DNA from: an uncultured Oscillospiraceae bacterium
Lineage (GTDB): Bacteria; Bacillota; Clostridia; Oscillospirales; Acutalibacteraceae
Assembly (NCBI GenBank): GCA_900546265.1
Contig: URCA01000007.1
Location: 72,890-136,889 of the forward strand
Direction of reading: 5' to 3'
Length of the DNA: 64,000 nt
Position numbers and translations under genes: made by a program
The notes under the pieces: generated by a model
Seen by the model: the letters and a program-made list of their open reading frames with translations, nothing else
The model's database searches: none
Told to the model about the DNA's origin: nothing
Part shown: piece after piece, positions 1 to 8,652 of the stretch
How the letters are laid out: the number at the start of each line of letters is the position of its first letter
How positions within the stretch are numbered: the first letter of the stretch is position 1

Positions 1-468
1 GGGCTGCGTCAGGCACTGGCCGCATGCCCGTGTGAGATTCTAAAGCGCGAAGAGCTGAAAAACGGCCGGTATCGGTATACGCTGACGCACCGCACGGAAA
101 AGAACCCGTTTACCATGGAGTTCTCCGTGTATGGGGATTACGTGCGCTTTACCATCGAGCAGCGCATCCTCTATCGGCTGGAGGCGGTCGGTTCGCCCGG
201 CTGGGCCGCCGCCCGCGCCCGTATGGATACCATGCGCAGTGTCGCGGCGGAAATCGCCGCTCGGATAACGCCGGACTATACGGAAAACATAGCGGCCTAT
301 TTACGCGCGGATTCCAGCGGCCGCCAAAAGCTGACAAGAGGCATGCTGGTGCAGACGCAGCAGTACCCGCCCGTGGACAGCGCTAAGGACCTTAGCTGGA
401 ATCCGGACGATATGGACAAGGACGGGTATGTCACCTCCCGCCATATCATTGAGCTGTATCTTTACTAG
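1..468 (+). CDS. Unknown protein, 3' part only
   Basis: An open frame runs in from the window edge to a TAG stop; 155 codons are visible and the start lies outside. I recognise no family. The visible part is soluble, with a basic, Tyr/Arg-rich beta-like segment (around KNGRYRYTL and MEFSVYGDYVRFTIEQR), then a helical stretch with many Ala and Arg, and an acidic end (NPDDMDKDGY). No signal peptide or membrane segment is visible. It converges on the HTH gene at 515-943, and the two stop codons flank a shared inverted repeat. Codon use matches the GC-rich neighbours, so I take it as a real gene. Confidence 0.7.
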   Translation, partial: GLRQALAACPCEILKREELKNGRYRYTLTHRTEKNPFTMEFSVYGDYVRFTIEQRILYRLEAVGSPGWAAARARMDTMRSVAAEIAARITPDYTENIAAYLRADSSGRQKLTRGMLVQTQQYPPVDSAKDLSWNPDDMDKDGYVTSRHIIELYLY

Positions 469-516
469 GCCCTGCTTGGAAAATAGACAGTATTCTGGAT
501 TTTCCAAACAGAGCCT
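468..516. terminator. Inverted repeat spanning both convergent stop codons
   Basis: The arms 469-483 and 501-515 pair over about 15-16 bp with two G-U type mismatches (GGCCCTGCTTGGAAAA against TTTTCCAAACAGAGCC), and the loop contains a smaller partial palindrome. The TAG stops of both convergent genes sit at the two ends. The T-tracts are inside the stem (TTTTCC), so this is an inferred bidirectional terminator rather than a textbook one. Confidence 0.55.
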
Positions 517-943
517 AATCCAGCGGCTTCTCCCCCACATCGTCCAGGGCCTGATTGCAAAGCAGCACACTCTGGTGCGTGTGCAGGGCTCGAATCAGTA
601 CGGCGTCCCGCCGGATTTTCGGGTACAGCACCGGATATTGGCAGAATTTTAAGCAGCGCTGGCATTCCTCCAGAGTCAACTGCATGGCCAGCGCCAGGCG
701 CAGGATCTTATCCCGGGCAGGGAATTTCTGCCCCGCGAAAATCGCGTAGGCATAGCTGGTGTGAATATCCGCGGCTTTGATGACATCCGCCCGTTTCTTC
801 CCGCGGCTTTCCACCAGCTCCGTCAGATATTGTCCCACGTTTTGATGGACAAAGCCGTCCCGGTTTTCCTCCAGATAGCTTTCCATATGCAGATCCGCCT
901 GCTGCAGCTCCAGCAGCATATCGTCTGTGGCCCGTTCCAGCAT
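515..943 (-). CDS. Helix-turn-helix (XRE-like) small protein
   Basis: A 142-residue cytoplasmic protein. The ATG at 943 is chosen because an AGGAGGGAG ribosome site lies just before it on the minus strand; a longer frame exists but lacks such a site. The N-terminal third is an acidic helix. The middle (KKRADVIKAADIHTSYAYAIFAGQKFPARDKILRLALAMQLTLEE) has the layout of a lambda-repressor-type HTH, followed by a Cys-containing helix. It is divergent from the kinase gene at 989 with a 45-bp gap, so the two probably share a control region and may act together. The HTH assignment rests on pattern only. Confidence 0.65.
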   Translation of the reverse strand: MLERATDDMLLELQQADLHMESYLEENRDGFVHQNVGQYLTELVESRGKKRADVIKAADIHTSYAYAIFAGQKFPARDKILRLALAMQLTLEECQRCLKFCQYPVLYPKIRRDAVLIRALHTHQSVLLCNQALDDVGEKPLD

Positions 944-988
944 GTGGCTCCCTCCTGCGGCAATACTGTATAAAATTATAGCGAGACG

Positions 989-1726
989 GTGACGAGAATG
1001 CAACCATGGCTCGATTGGTTCCAAGCCGAATATGAGGACGTGCGGATACTCAAGCAGACCGCCGCCTCCCGCATCGGCCTTTGCCGTCACAGAAAAACGG
1101 GCATGGAGCTGGTGCGGCTGGAGCTAGAGAATACCAACGAGGAGGTTTATCGGCGGCTCCTGCCATTGGAGCACCCCTGCCTGCCGCGGATTTATGAGGT
1201 GCGGGCGGACGGAGACCGGCTGACCGTTCTGGAGGAATTCGTGGACGGCGTCACTCTGGCCCAACGGATGAAGCAAGGCGCTGTATCCGGGAAAGAAGCG
1301 CGCCGCTATATGCTGGGGCTCTGCGACGCACTGGAAATCCTGCATGGCGCCTGCATCGTTTATCGGGATGTGAAGCCGTCCAACATCCTGATAACCAACG
1401 ACGGATCGATTAAATTGATTGATTTTCATATATCCCGTATACGCAGCGGCTTTCAGGAACGGGACACGCAGATAGCTGGTACGGTGGGGTACGCCCCGCC
1501 GGAGCAGTTTGGGCTGACGGCGACTGAGCCGCGGGCGGACATCTACGCGTTGGGCGTTCTGTTCAATCAGATGCTGAGCGGGGAGCATCCATCCGTTCGG
1601 ATGTGCCGGGGATACCCCGCTCATATTGTCCGAAAGTGTACGCGCACGGATGTGGAATCCCGGTATTCCTCTGTCGTAGCCCTGAAGAGGGCGCTGCTGC
1701 TCTGGCCCGCCTTCCTTCCCAAATAA
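989..1726 (+). CDS. Atypical protein kinase-like protein
   Basis: A 245-residue protein with a Hanks-type Ser/Thr kinase fold and no membrane anchor. Visible motifs are the catalytic loop YRDVKPSN (about 125-132, Tyr replacing the usual His), DFH in place of DFG (145-147), and GTVGYAPPEQF in the activation segment. The N-lobe lacks a glycine-rich loop, and the expected beta3 lysine position reads LVRLEL, an Arg. It may therefore be a weak or pseudo-kinase. Frame starts at GTG 989; ATG 998 is an equally plausible start because neither has a strong ribosome site. It is divergently paired with the HTH protein, which is a natural candidate partner or substrate (inference). Confidence 0.8.
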   Translation: MTRMQPWLDWFQAEYEDVRILKQTAASRIGLCRHRKTGMELVRLELENTNEEVYRRLLPLEHPCLPRIYEVRADGDRLTVLEEFVDGVTLAQRMKQGAVSGKEARRYMLGLCDALEILHGACIVYRDVKPSNILITNDGSIKLIDFHISRIRSGFQERDTQIAGTVGYAPPEQFGLTATEPRADIYALGVLFNQMLSGEHPSVRMCRGYPAHIVRKCTRTDVESRYSSVVALKRALLLWPAFLPK

Positions 1727-1794
1727 AAATCAGTGACCGACTTTCCACCGGCGCATAGAATGGAATGAGCTCGGAAGAAAGGAGGTCACCGATT

Positions 1795-1929
1795 ATGTGC
1801 CTGAAGAACCTGTTTTGCGGCCTGGACTGCACGTGGATCCTCTTCATCATCATCCTGATTCTGCTCTGCGGCGACGACGATTGCGGATGTGGATGTGGTG
1901 AGACGCACGGCTGTGGCTGCGGCTGCTGA
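1795..1929 (+). CDS. Chorion-class high-cysteine HCB-type microprotein
   Basis: A 44-residue protein with the strong ribosome site AAAGGAGGTCACCG before its ATG. It starts MCLKNLFCGLDCTWI, continues with a hydrophobic Ile/Leu run long enough to cross the membrane, and ends in a Gly/Cys-rich tail (DDDCGCGCG, then GCGCGC). Eleven of the 44 residues are Cys. This matches the small proteins annotated in Clostridia as chorion class high-cysteine HCB protein 13, whose function is unknown. The tail looks suited to metal binding or disulfide cross-linking, but that is inference. It is followed directly by a strong terminator, so it is probably transcribed alone. Confidence 0.8.
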   Translation: MCLKNLFCGLDCTWILFIIILILLCGDDDCGCGCGETHGCGCGC

Positions 1930-1946
1930 TTCTTTTCCTCCTCCAT

Positions 1947-1996
1947 AACGGGGAACAGGGGCGCGGTAAATACCGCGCCCCTGTTCCCCGTTTTTA
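1947..1996. terminator. Strong bidirectional terminator
   Basis: A 22-bp perfect stem (1947-1968 with 1971-1992, core GGGGAACAGGGGCGCGGTA) is followed by TTTTT on the plus strand and preceded by an A-poor stretch on the other. It separates the HCB microprotein gene from the convergent MATE gene, and its T-run overlaps the MATE stop codon. Confidence 0.9.
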
Positions 1997-3319
1997 AATC
2001 AGCTGTTTGTTCATCCACTTGCCTCGGAAGAACCGGATGGCGAAACACAGGATGCGGAACGCCCAGTCGATGGTCATGGCGATCCAGACTCCCAGCACCC
2101 CCATCTGGAGCCCCTTGGCCAGCAGGTAGCTGAACCCGATGCGGAACACCCACATGGAGACGATGGACACCGTCATGGTAAAGCGGACGTCCCCCGCGGC
2201 CCGCAGCCCGTTGGGCAGCACGAAGGAGGCGGGCCACAGCAGGATGGTGCACGCGATGCAGTACAGCATCAGCTCCCGGGCCAGCGCCGCCGTGGCGGGG
2301 GAGGGGTTGTAGATGCCGATGACCACCGGCAGCAGGGCGAGCATCACCAGATTGAGCGCTCCCATGGCCAGATAGGCGAGGCCGGTGAGCTTCAGCGTAT
2401 ATCGTTTGGCCTCCTCCTGCCGCCGGGCGCCGATGCACTGGCCTACCACCGTCACCATGGCGAGGCCGATGGCGGTACCGGGGATTTGGGGGAAGGCGGA
2501 CAAGCTCATGCCGATGGCATTGGCGGTGGTGGCCGTCAGGCCGAAGGTGGCCACCAGCCCCTGGGTCATCAGCCGGCCGATCTGGAACATACCGTTCTCC
2601 AGGCCGGTGGGCACCCCGAATTTCAGGATATTCTTGATCATCTCGGGCTGGAAATCCAGCTTAAACACGGCCTCCAGCTGGATGACATGGGGCTTGAAGC
2701 GCAGCAGGCAGGTGATGAGCACCGCCCCCACCATGCGGGCGAACAGGGAGGCGATGGCCGCCCCCGCCACCCCCATATGAAAGCCGAAAATCAGCAGGGC
2801 GTTGCCGGCGATGTTGATGGCGTTCATCAGGGTGGAGGTGAGCATGGAGACCTTGGAATTGCCCATGGAGCGGTAAAGCGCCGCCCCGGCGTTATAGACG
2901 GCCAGGAAGGGATAGGACAGGGCCGACCAGAAAAAATACACCCGGCAGTTATCCATCACCTCCGGCTCGATTTTCCCGAAAATCAGGTCGAGGATGGGGT
3001 TTCGTCCGATGAGGCAGACGGCCATAATAAACACCGACATAGCCGTGGTCACCAACAGCAGCTGCTTGGCGGCGACGTTGGCCCGCTTGTTGTCCTCCCG
3101 CCCCAGGTACTGGGAAGCCACGATCGCCCCGCCGGTGGCCAGGGCGGAAAAGATGTTGATGAGCAGGATGTTGATAGCGTCCACCAGGGACACGCTGGAC
3201 ATGGCCGCCTCCCCGGTGCTGGCCACCATGATGGTGTCGGCCATGCCAATGGTGACCGCCAGGAATTGCTCCACAATCAGGGGTAAAATCAATTTGCGCA
3301 GATCCTTCGCCGTAAACAT
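1994..3319 (-). CDS. MATE family efflux transporter
   Basis: A 441-residue integral membrane protein of the multidrug and toxic compound extrusion family (NorM/DinF type, about 12 helices, Na+ or H+ antiport). The two-fold repeat layout is visible: LILPLIVEQFLAVTIGMADTIMV opens the first half, and FGVPTGLENGMFQIGRL with the following PGTAIGLAMVTVVGQ opens the second. Length is normal for the family. The start has a GAGAAAGAGGG ribosome site. It stands alone between a terminator and a divergent intergenic region, so its substrate cannot be inferred from neighbours. Confidence 0.95.
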   Translation of the reverse strand: MFTAKDLRKLILPLIVEQFLAVTIGMADTIMVASTGEAAMSSVSLVDAINILLINIFSALATGGAIVASQYLGREDNKRANVAAKQLLLVTTAMSVFIMAVCLIGRNPILDLIFGKIEPEVMDNCRVYFFWSALSYPFLAVYNAGAALYRSMGNSKVSMLTSTLMNAINIAGNALLIFGFHMGVAGAAIASLFARMVGAVLITCLLRFKPHVIQLEAVFKLDFQPEMIKNILKFGVPTGLENGMFQIGRLMTQGLVATFGLTATTANAIGMSLSAFPQIPGTAIGLAMVTVVGQCIGARRQEEAKRYTLKLTGLAYLAMGALNLVMLALLPVVIGIYNPSPATAALARELMLYCIACTILLWPASFVLPNGLRAAGDVRFTMTVSIVSMWVFRIGFSYLLAKGLQMGVLGVWIAMTIDWAFRILCFAIRFFRGKWMNKQLI

Positions 3320-3499
3320 GCCGCCGCCCTCTTTCTCAAACCTTAATGATAGAGGAAGACCGCCGCGAATGCAAGCGCTAAAGCGACAAAAAATGCGAAA
3401 ATACGCGAAAAAGTCGGCGCGCCGTATGGGCGGCGAGTGAAAAAGTGGGAAAAGTTAAGAAAAAACCGCGGGGTTTTTGCAAATCGGCGCCTCCCGCCG

Positions 3500-3529
3500 T
3501 TGCGATGGCCGGGAATCCTGTGGTATACT
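3500..3529 (+). promoter_or_regulatory. SigA promoter for DUF951-prfA run
   Basis: TTGCGA (3500-3505), an 18-bp spacer and TATACT (3524-3529) with an extended -10 TG (TGGTATACT). It lies 33 bp upstream of the DUF951 start and probably drives the housekeeping run that follows. Confidence 0.75.
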
Positions 3530-3561
3530 ATTCCATACCATCAAACAAGGAGGGCTGCGCC

Positions 3562-3753
3562 GTGAACGTCCAAGTCGGGGACATTCTGGAAATGAAAAAA
3601 AACCACCCCTGCGGGGCCAATCGCTTCGCCGTACTGCGGGTGGGGATGGATTTCCGCATCAAATGCGAGGGCTGCGGCCATGAAATGCTGGTGCCCCGCC
3701 TGAAAATCGAGCGGCACATCAAACGCATCCACCGCCAGGACGACACCCTCTAG
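3562..3753 (+). CDS. DUF951 domain protein
   Basis: A 63-residue protein starting at GTG 3562, placed there by AAGGAGGG seven bases upstream; upstream in-frame ATGs have no ribosome site and precede the promoter. The sequence VGDILEMKKNHPCGANRFAVLRVGMDFRIKCEGCGHEMLVPR is the DUF951 signature: a small beta domain with a CGANR motif and a CxxC pair that could bind zinc or nucleic acid. The gene lies just ahead of prfA, a common arrangement in Firmicutes. Biochemical role is unknown. Confidence 0.9.
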   Translation: MNVQVGDILEMKKNHPCGANRFAVLRVGMDFRIKCEGCGHEMLVPRLKIERHIKRIHRQDDTL

Positions 3754-3804
3754 CCGGCCCTGTATACAAGCTGTAAATATAACCAGAATTATACGGAGGC
3801 CAAT

Positions 3805-4884
3805 ATGCTGGATAAATTGAGCGAAGTGGAAAAACGATATGAAGAAATCGAGCACCGGCTGTACGATCCGTCGGTGGTCGCGGACGTGGAGCAGTACCGC
3901 CAGCTGATGAAGGAAAGCGCCGCACTGCAGCCCATCGTGGAGAAATACCGGGAATATACGGCGGCCAAGCGGTACGCCGAGGAGGCCCGCGGCCTGCTGG
4001 ACGGGGGCGGGCTGGACAAAGAGATGCGGGAGCTGGCGGAGCAGGAGCTGGCGGAGAACCGGGAAAAGGCGGAGGCCTGCGCCGAGGAGCTGAAGCTCCT
4101 CCTCCTGCCCCGGGATCCCAACGACCAGCGTAACGTCATTGTGGAAATCCGGGCGGGCGCGGGCGGGGAGGAATCGGCCCTGTTCGCGAATTCACTGCAG
4201 CGGATGTACACCATGTACGCCGAGCGGCGCGGCTTCGGCACCGAGGTGATGAACCGCAACGAAACCGAACTGGGCGGCTGCAAAGAGGTCAGCTTTATGG
4301 TGACCGGTGACGGTGCATACAGCCGCTTCAAATTCGAAAGCGGCGTCCACCGGGTGCAGCGGGTGCCCGAAACCGAGGCGGGCGGCCGGATTCACACCTC
4401 CACCGCCACCGTGGCGGTGCTGCCCGAGGCCGAGGAGGTGGAGCTGGAAATCAACCCCGCGGATTTGCAAATCGACACCTACCGCTCCAGCGGGGCGGGC
4501 GGCCAGCACATCAACAAAACCGAATCGGCCATCCGGATCACCCACCTGCCCACCGGCACGGTAGTGGAATGCCAGGACGAGCGCAGCCAGTTCAAGAACA
4601 AGGATAAGGCCATGCGGGTGCTGCGGGCCCGGCTGTTCGAGCGCAAGCAGCAGGAGCTGGACGCCGCCATCGCGGCGGATCGCCGCTCCCAGGTAGGCAC
4701 CGGGGATCGAAGCGAGCGGATCCGCACCTACAACTTCCCCCAAGGGCGGGTGACGGATCACCGCATCGGCCTGACCCTCTACCGCATCGACGCGATCATG
4801 GACGGCGATTTGGACGAAATCATTGACGCGCTCATAACCGCCGACCGGGCGGAAAAACTACAGGCGGCGGGTGAGGGACAATGA
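3805..4884 (+). CDS. prfA: Peptide chain release factor 1
   Basis: A 359-residue class I release factor that reads UAA and UAG in the ribosomal A site and triggers peptide release. The GGQ motif is present in [14 protein letters not shown] (about residues 227-240). The sequence [17 protein letters not shown] is the RF1 rather than RF2 version of domain 2. Length is as expected. Start has a GGAGG ribosome site. Its stop overlaps the next start by four bases (ATGA), indicating translational coupling. A prmC methyltransferase gene, often next to prfA, is not adjacent here. Confidence 0.97.
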   Translation: MLDKLSEVEKRYEEIEHRLYDPSVVADVEQYRQLMKESAALQPIVEKYREYTAAKRYAEEARGLLDGGGLDKEMRELAEQELAENREKAEACAEELKLLLLPRDPNDQRNVIVEIRAGAGGEESALFANSLQRMYTMYAERRGFGTEVMNRNETELGGCKEVSFMVTGDGAYSRFKFESGVHRVQRVPETEAGGRIHTSTATVAVLPEAEEVELEINPADLQIDTYRSSGAGGQHINKTESAIRITHLPTGTVVECQDERSQFKNKDKAMRVLRARLFERKQQELDAAIAADRRSQVGTGDRSERIRTYNFPQGRVTDHRIGLTLYRIDAIMDGDLDEIIDALITADRAEKLQAAGEGQ

Positions 4885-5927
4885 GCGGCGAAACCCTGCG
4901 TCTGACCGACGCGCCCGCGGATTTGCGGCGGGCGGCGGAGCTGCTGCGGGCCGGGGAGCTGGTGGCCATTCCCACCGAGACGGTCTACGGCCTGGCGGCG
5001 GATGCCCTGAACGGGCGGGCGGTGCGGAAGATTTTCGAGGCCAAGGGCCGCCCCATGGACAACCCGCTCATCGTGCATATTGCCGACATAAGCGACTGGG
5101 CGGCGCTGGTGACCCATATTCCGGAGAAGGCCCGGGCGCTGGCCGCCGCCTATTGGCCGGGCCCGCTGACCATGATCCTGCCGCACGCCTCCTGCATTCC
5201 AGACGAGGTGAACGCCGGGCTGGCCACGGTGGCCGTCCGCTTCCCCGCCCATCCGGTGGCGCGGGACCTCATCCGCCTGACCGGGCGGCCCCTCGCGGCC
5301 CCGTCGGCCAACCGCTCCGGCATCCCGAGCCCCACGACCGCCGCCCATGTGCTGGCGGACATGGAGGAGCGGATCGCCGCGGTGGTGGACGGCGGCCCCT
5401 GCGCCGTAGGGGTGGAATCCACGGTGGTGGATCTTTCGGGTGAAACGCCCCGGCTGCTCCGCCCCGGCGGGGTCACGCTGGAGATGCTGGAGGCTGTCGC
5501 GGGGCCGGTGGACGTGGACGAAGCGGTGACTCACGCCCTGCGGGAAGGGGCCGCAGCCGCCTCCCCCGGCATGAAATATAAGCATTACGCCCCGGCGGCC
5601 CATGTGGTGCTGGTCAAGGGATCTCCCGCCGCCTACGCGGCCTATGTCAACCGGCGTGGATCCGCGTTTCCCGGCCGGGTGACGGCCATGTGCTTCGACG
5701 GGGAAGAGGGCGCGCTGACCGTGCCGTTCGTCACCTACGGGCGCCGGGAGGACGGAACGGATCAGGCCCATCGGCTGTTCGACGCGCTGCGGCGACTGGA
5801 TGAACTGGGAGCCGAGGAGGTATACGCCGCCTGCCCGCCGGAGGACGGCGTGGGGCTGGCGGTCTATAACCGGATGCTGCGGGCGTCCGGATTCGAGGTG
5901 GTGGACGCGGATGAACCGGCCGGATAA
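4881..5927 (+). CDS. tsaC: L-threonylcarbamoyladenylate synthase (Sua5 type)
   Basis: A 348-residue enzyme that makes threonylcarbamoyl-AMP from Thr, bicarbonate and ATP for t6A37 modification of tRNA. The YrdC domain occupies about residues 1-205 ([37 protein letters not shown]). A Sua5 C-terminal domain follows the linker motif [11 protein letters not shown] at about 228-238, so this is the long Sua5 form rather than short TsaC. It overlaps prfA by four bases and coaE by 17 bases, supporting one operon. Confidence 0.95.
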   Translation: MSGETLRLTDAPADLRRAAELLRAGELVAIPTETVYGLAADALNGRAVRKIFEAKGRPMDNPLIVHIADISDWAALVTHIPEKARALAAAYWPGPLTMILPHASCIPDEVNAGLATVAVRFPAHPVARDLIRLTGRPLAAPSANRSGIPSPTTAAHVLADMEERIAAVVDGGPCAVGVESTVVDLSGETPRLLRPGGVTLEMLEAVAGPVDVDEAVTHALREGAAAASPGMKYKHYAPAAHVVLVKGSPAAYAAYVNRRGSAFPGRVTAMCFDGEEGALTVPFVTYGRREDGTDQAHRLFDALRRLDELGAEEVYAACPPEDGVGLAVYNRMLRASGFEVVDADEPAG

Positions 5928-6528
5928 GCTGTTTGTCCTGGGACTGACCGGCCCCACAGGGGCGGGCAAGTCCGCCGTGGCCGGCATGCTGGCCGCCGCC
6001 GGGCTGCCGGTGCTGGACGCCGACAAGATCGCCCGGGAGGTGGTAGAGCCCGGCTCCCCCTGCCTGGCCGCGCTGGCGCGGGCCTTTTCTCCCGACATCC
6101 TGCGCCCCGACGGAACCCTTGACCGCAAAAGGCTGGCCGCCCTGGCGTTTCAGGACGACGCCTCCGCTAAAAAGCTGAGCGCCGTCACTCACCCGGCCAT
6201 TATCGCACGCTCCCTCGCCCGGCTGCGGGAGTGGGAGGCGGCGGGCTGCCGGGCGGCGGTGGTGGACGCGCCGCTGCTGTACGAAAGCGGCATGGACGCC
6301 ATCTGTGGCCTGGTGGCGGCGGTGATCGCCCCGGAGGACTTGCGTCTGAAGCGGATTCTCGCGCGGGACGGCATCACCGAGCAAGAGGCGCGGCGGCGGA
6401 TGGCCGTGCAGCCGGACGAGGCCTTTTATCGGGCCAAGGGTGCCCGGCTGCTGGTCAACGACGGCGATTTGGCCGCCCTCAGGCGGCAGGCGGACGCGCT
6501 GCTGGCCTGTATAAACCATCGGACATAA
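5911..6528 (+). CDS. coaE: Dephospho-CoA kinase
   Basis: A 205-residue enzyme for the last step of coenzyme A synthesis (ATP-dependent phosphorylation of dephospho-CoA). The P-loop GPTGAGKS is at residues 14-21, and the family motifs LDADKIAREVV and DAPLLYESGMD are present. The ATG at 5911 is chosen because the P-loop then falls at the usual distance from the N-terminus; longer in-frame starts would lie deep inside tsaC. It overlaps the end of tsaC by 17 bases. Confidence 0.95.
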   Translation: MNRPDKLFVLGLTGPTGAGKSAVAGMLAAAGLPVLDADKIAREVVEPGSPCLAALARAFSPDILRPDGTLDRKRLAALAFQDDASAKKLSAVTHPAIIARSLARLREWEAAGCRAAVVDAPLLYESGMDAICGLVAAVIAPEDLRLKRILARDGITEQEARRRMAVQPDEAFYRAKGARLLVNDGDLAALRRQADALLACINHRT

Positions 6529-6547
6529 GACAGAAAGGGGTCCGGCC

Positions 6548-7150
6548 GTGAGCAAGTCAAAAACCGAAAATAAAAAGCGCGGCGGGCTCTCCATCCTGCT
6601 GGAGCTGTTGCTGCTGGCGGCGCTGGTCGTCGGTACGGGCTTCTTGCTGCGGGAGGGCTATCACCGCTATATGAAGGCGGCCTATCCCCTGCAGTATGAC
6701 GAGCTGGTCGGCCGCTTTTCTCAGGAATACGGTATCGAGCCGTCCCTGGTGTACGCCGTCATCCGCACCGAAAGCGGGTTTGACCCTCAGGCGGTATCCT
6801 CGGCGGACGCCCGGGGCCTGATGCAGCTGACCGCTGACACGCTGGACTGGGCGGTGAGCAAGTCTCCGGGCGCCGAGCCGGTGGGCGGGGAGGATTTGTT
6901 CCGCCCGGAGGTGAATATTCGCTACGGGGTGTATGTCCTCAAGCTTCTGGGGGAACAATTTAAGGAACCGGACACGGTGCTCGCCGCCTACAACGCGGGT
7001 ATGGGCAACGTGCGCCGTTGGCTGAAGGATCCGGCGTACTCGCAGGACGGCGAAACCCTGACCGCCATCCCGTTTGAGGAAACCCGGAACTATGTGCAGC
7101 GGGTGCGGGACGCTCAGGCGATGTACCGCGAGCTGTACGATATGGCGTAA
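6548..7150 (+). CDS. Membrane-anchored lytic transglycosylase (SLT domain)
   Basis: A 200-residue protein with a GTG start behind AGAAAGGGG. A basic N-terminus precedes one membrane helix (about residues 14-35), so the catalytic domain is outside the cell. The SLT/lysozyme-like domain runs from about 55 to 190. The likely catalytic Glu is E75 in VIRTESGFDP, with the family motifs ARGLMQLT and AAYNAGMGNVRRW. It cleaves the MurNAc-GlcNAc bond of peptidoglycan to 1,6-anhydroMurNAc ends. It follows coaE by 19 bp, so it is probably co-transcribed. Confidence 0.93.
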   Translation: MSKSKTENKKRGGLSILLELLLLAALVVGTGFLLREGYHRYMKAAYPLQYDELVGRFSQEYGIEPSLVYAVIRTESGFDPQAVSSADARGLMQLTADTLDWAVSKSPGAEPVGGEDLFRPEVNIRYGVYVLKLLGEQFKEPDTVLAAYNAGMGNVRRWLKDPAYSQDGETLTAIPFEETRNYVQRVRDAQAMYRELYDMA

Positions 7151-7194
7151 ATACAGCCGCTTCAAGCGGCATTTGGAAAGGAATGTGTGTCGAC

Positions 7195-8610
7195 ATGGCG
7201 GACAAGAACAAGGAACAAACAGCGGCCGACAAGCTGCGGGAGGAGCTGTGCTACGCGCCCACCCAGGCGGCCAAAACCCTCAGCGAGGAGGAAATCGCCA
7301 AGGCGGACGCCTATTGCGAGGAGTATAAGGCCTTTATCGACGCGGCCAAAACCGAGCGGGAGGCGGTGGAAACCGCTATCCGGGAGGCGGAAAAGGCGGG
7401 CTTCGTCCCCTTTGATCGGACCGCCGCGCTCAAGCCGGGCGACCGGGTGTATTACAGCAACCGGGATAAATCCCTGCTGCTCGCGGTAATCGGCAGCCGG
7501 CCGATTACCGACGGGGTGTCCATCGCGGCGGCCCACATTGACTCTCCCCGCCTGGATCTCAAGCCCAACCCCCTGTACGAGGACAGCAATCTGGCCTATT
7601 TCGACACCCACTATTACGGCGGGATCAAGAAGTACCAGTGGACGGCCATTCCCCTGGCCCTGCATGGGGTCATCGTCCGCCGGGACGGCACCACCGTGCA
7701 GGTGCGGGTGGGCGAAGACGACGGGGATCCCGTCTTCTGCGTCACCGACCTGCTGCCCCACCTGGGCACCGAGCAGATGAAGCGCCCCGCCACCGAGGTC
7801 ATCAAGGGTGAGGATCTCAACCTGCTTATTGGCTCCCGCCCCTTCCGGGACGATGAGGGCAGCGATCTGGTCAAGCTGAATATCCTGAAGCTGCTTCATG
7901 AGAAATACGGCATTGTCGAGGCCGACTTCCTGTCGGCGGAGCTGGAAATCGTGCCCGCCTTCCGGGCGCGGGATCTGGGCTTTGACCGAAGCATGATCGC
8001 GGCCTATGGCCACGACGACCGGGTCTGCGCCTATCCGGCGCTGACCGCCCTGCTCGCGTTGGACGTCCCGGCCTACACCGCTGTGACCATCCTGGCCGAC
8101 AAGGAGGAAACCGGCTCGGAGGGCAATACCGGCATGCAGTCCGCCTTCCTGCGGTATTTCATCGCGGACATTGCCGCCGCCTTTGGGCAGGAGGCCCGCC
8201 ATGTGCTGACCAATTCCCTGTGCCTGTCGGCCGACGTCAACGCGGCGCTGGATCCCATCTATCCCGAAGTAATGGAGAAGCGCAACTGCGCTCAGCTCAA
8301 CCAGGGCGTGGTATTGACCAAATACACCGGCTCCCGCGGCAAATCGGACACCAATGACGCCTCGGCCGAGCTGATGGGGCAGATCCGCCGCATCATGGAT
8401 GACAGCGAGGTCGTCTGGCAGATCGGGGAGCTGGGCAAGGTGGACGCCGGCGGCGGCGGCACTGTGGCCAAGTATATCGCAGATTTGGACGTGGACACGG
8501 TGGACATGGGCGTGCCGGTGCTGAGCATGCACGCCCCCTACGAGGTAGTCTCCAAAATCGACGTGTATATGGCCCACCGAGCGTTTTACGCCTTGTTAAA
8601 CCGTCAATAA
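7195..8610 (+). CDS. M18 family zinc aminopeptidase
   Basis: A 471-residue cytosolic metallo-aminopeptidase of family M18. Zinc-site motifs are visible: AAHIDSPRLDLKP (metal-binding His), the DKEETGSEG stretch with catalytic and metal-binding acids, and a late His (VLSMHAPYEV). I prefer ATG 7195 to ATG 7183, because the ribosome site GGAAAGGA ends at 7181 and leaves no room for the upstream start. It probably trims acidic or neutral N-terminal residues from peptides. It ends at a strong terminator, closing the prfA run. Confidence 0.93.
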   Translation: MADKNKEQTAADKLREELCYAPTQAAKTLSEEEIAKADAYCEEYKAFIDAAKTEREAVETAIREAEKAGFVPFDRTAALKPGDRVYYSNRDKSLLLAVIGSRPITDGVSIAAAHIDSPRLDLKPNPLYEDSNLAYFDTHYYGGIKKYQWTAIPLALHGVIVRRDGTTVQVRVGEDDGDPVFCVTDLLPHLGTEQMKRPATEVIKGEDLNLLIGSRPFRDDEGSDLVKLNILKLLHEKYGIVEADFLSAELEIVPAFRARDLGFDRSMIAAYGHDDRVCAYPALTALLALDVPAYTAVTILADKEETGSEGNTGMQSAFLRYFIADIAAAFGQEARHVLTNSLCLSADVNAALDPIYPEVMEKRNCAQLNQGVVLTKYTGSRGKSDTNDASAELMGQIRRIMDDSEVVWQIGELGKVDAGGGGTVAKYIADLDVDTVDMGVPVLSMHAPYEVVSKIDVYMAHRAFYALLNRQ

Positions 8611-8648
8611 AAAAGAAGCGGCCGCGCAGCGCGGCCGCTTCTTTTTTT
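8611..8648. terminator. Bidirectional terminator
   Basis: A 15-bp perfect stem (8611-8625 with 8631-8645, AAAAGAAGCGGCCGC) with a five-base loop and flanking T/A runs. It serves the M18 gene and the convergent DUF4091 gene, whose stop lies five bases away. Confidence 0.9.
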
Positions 8649-8652
8649 GCTC

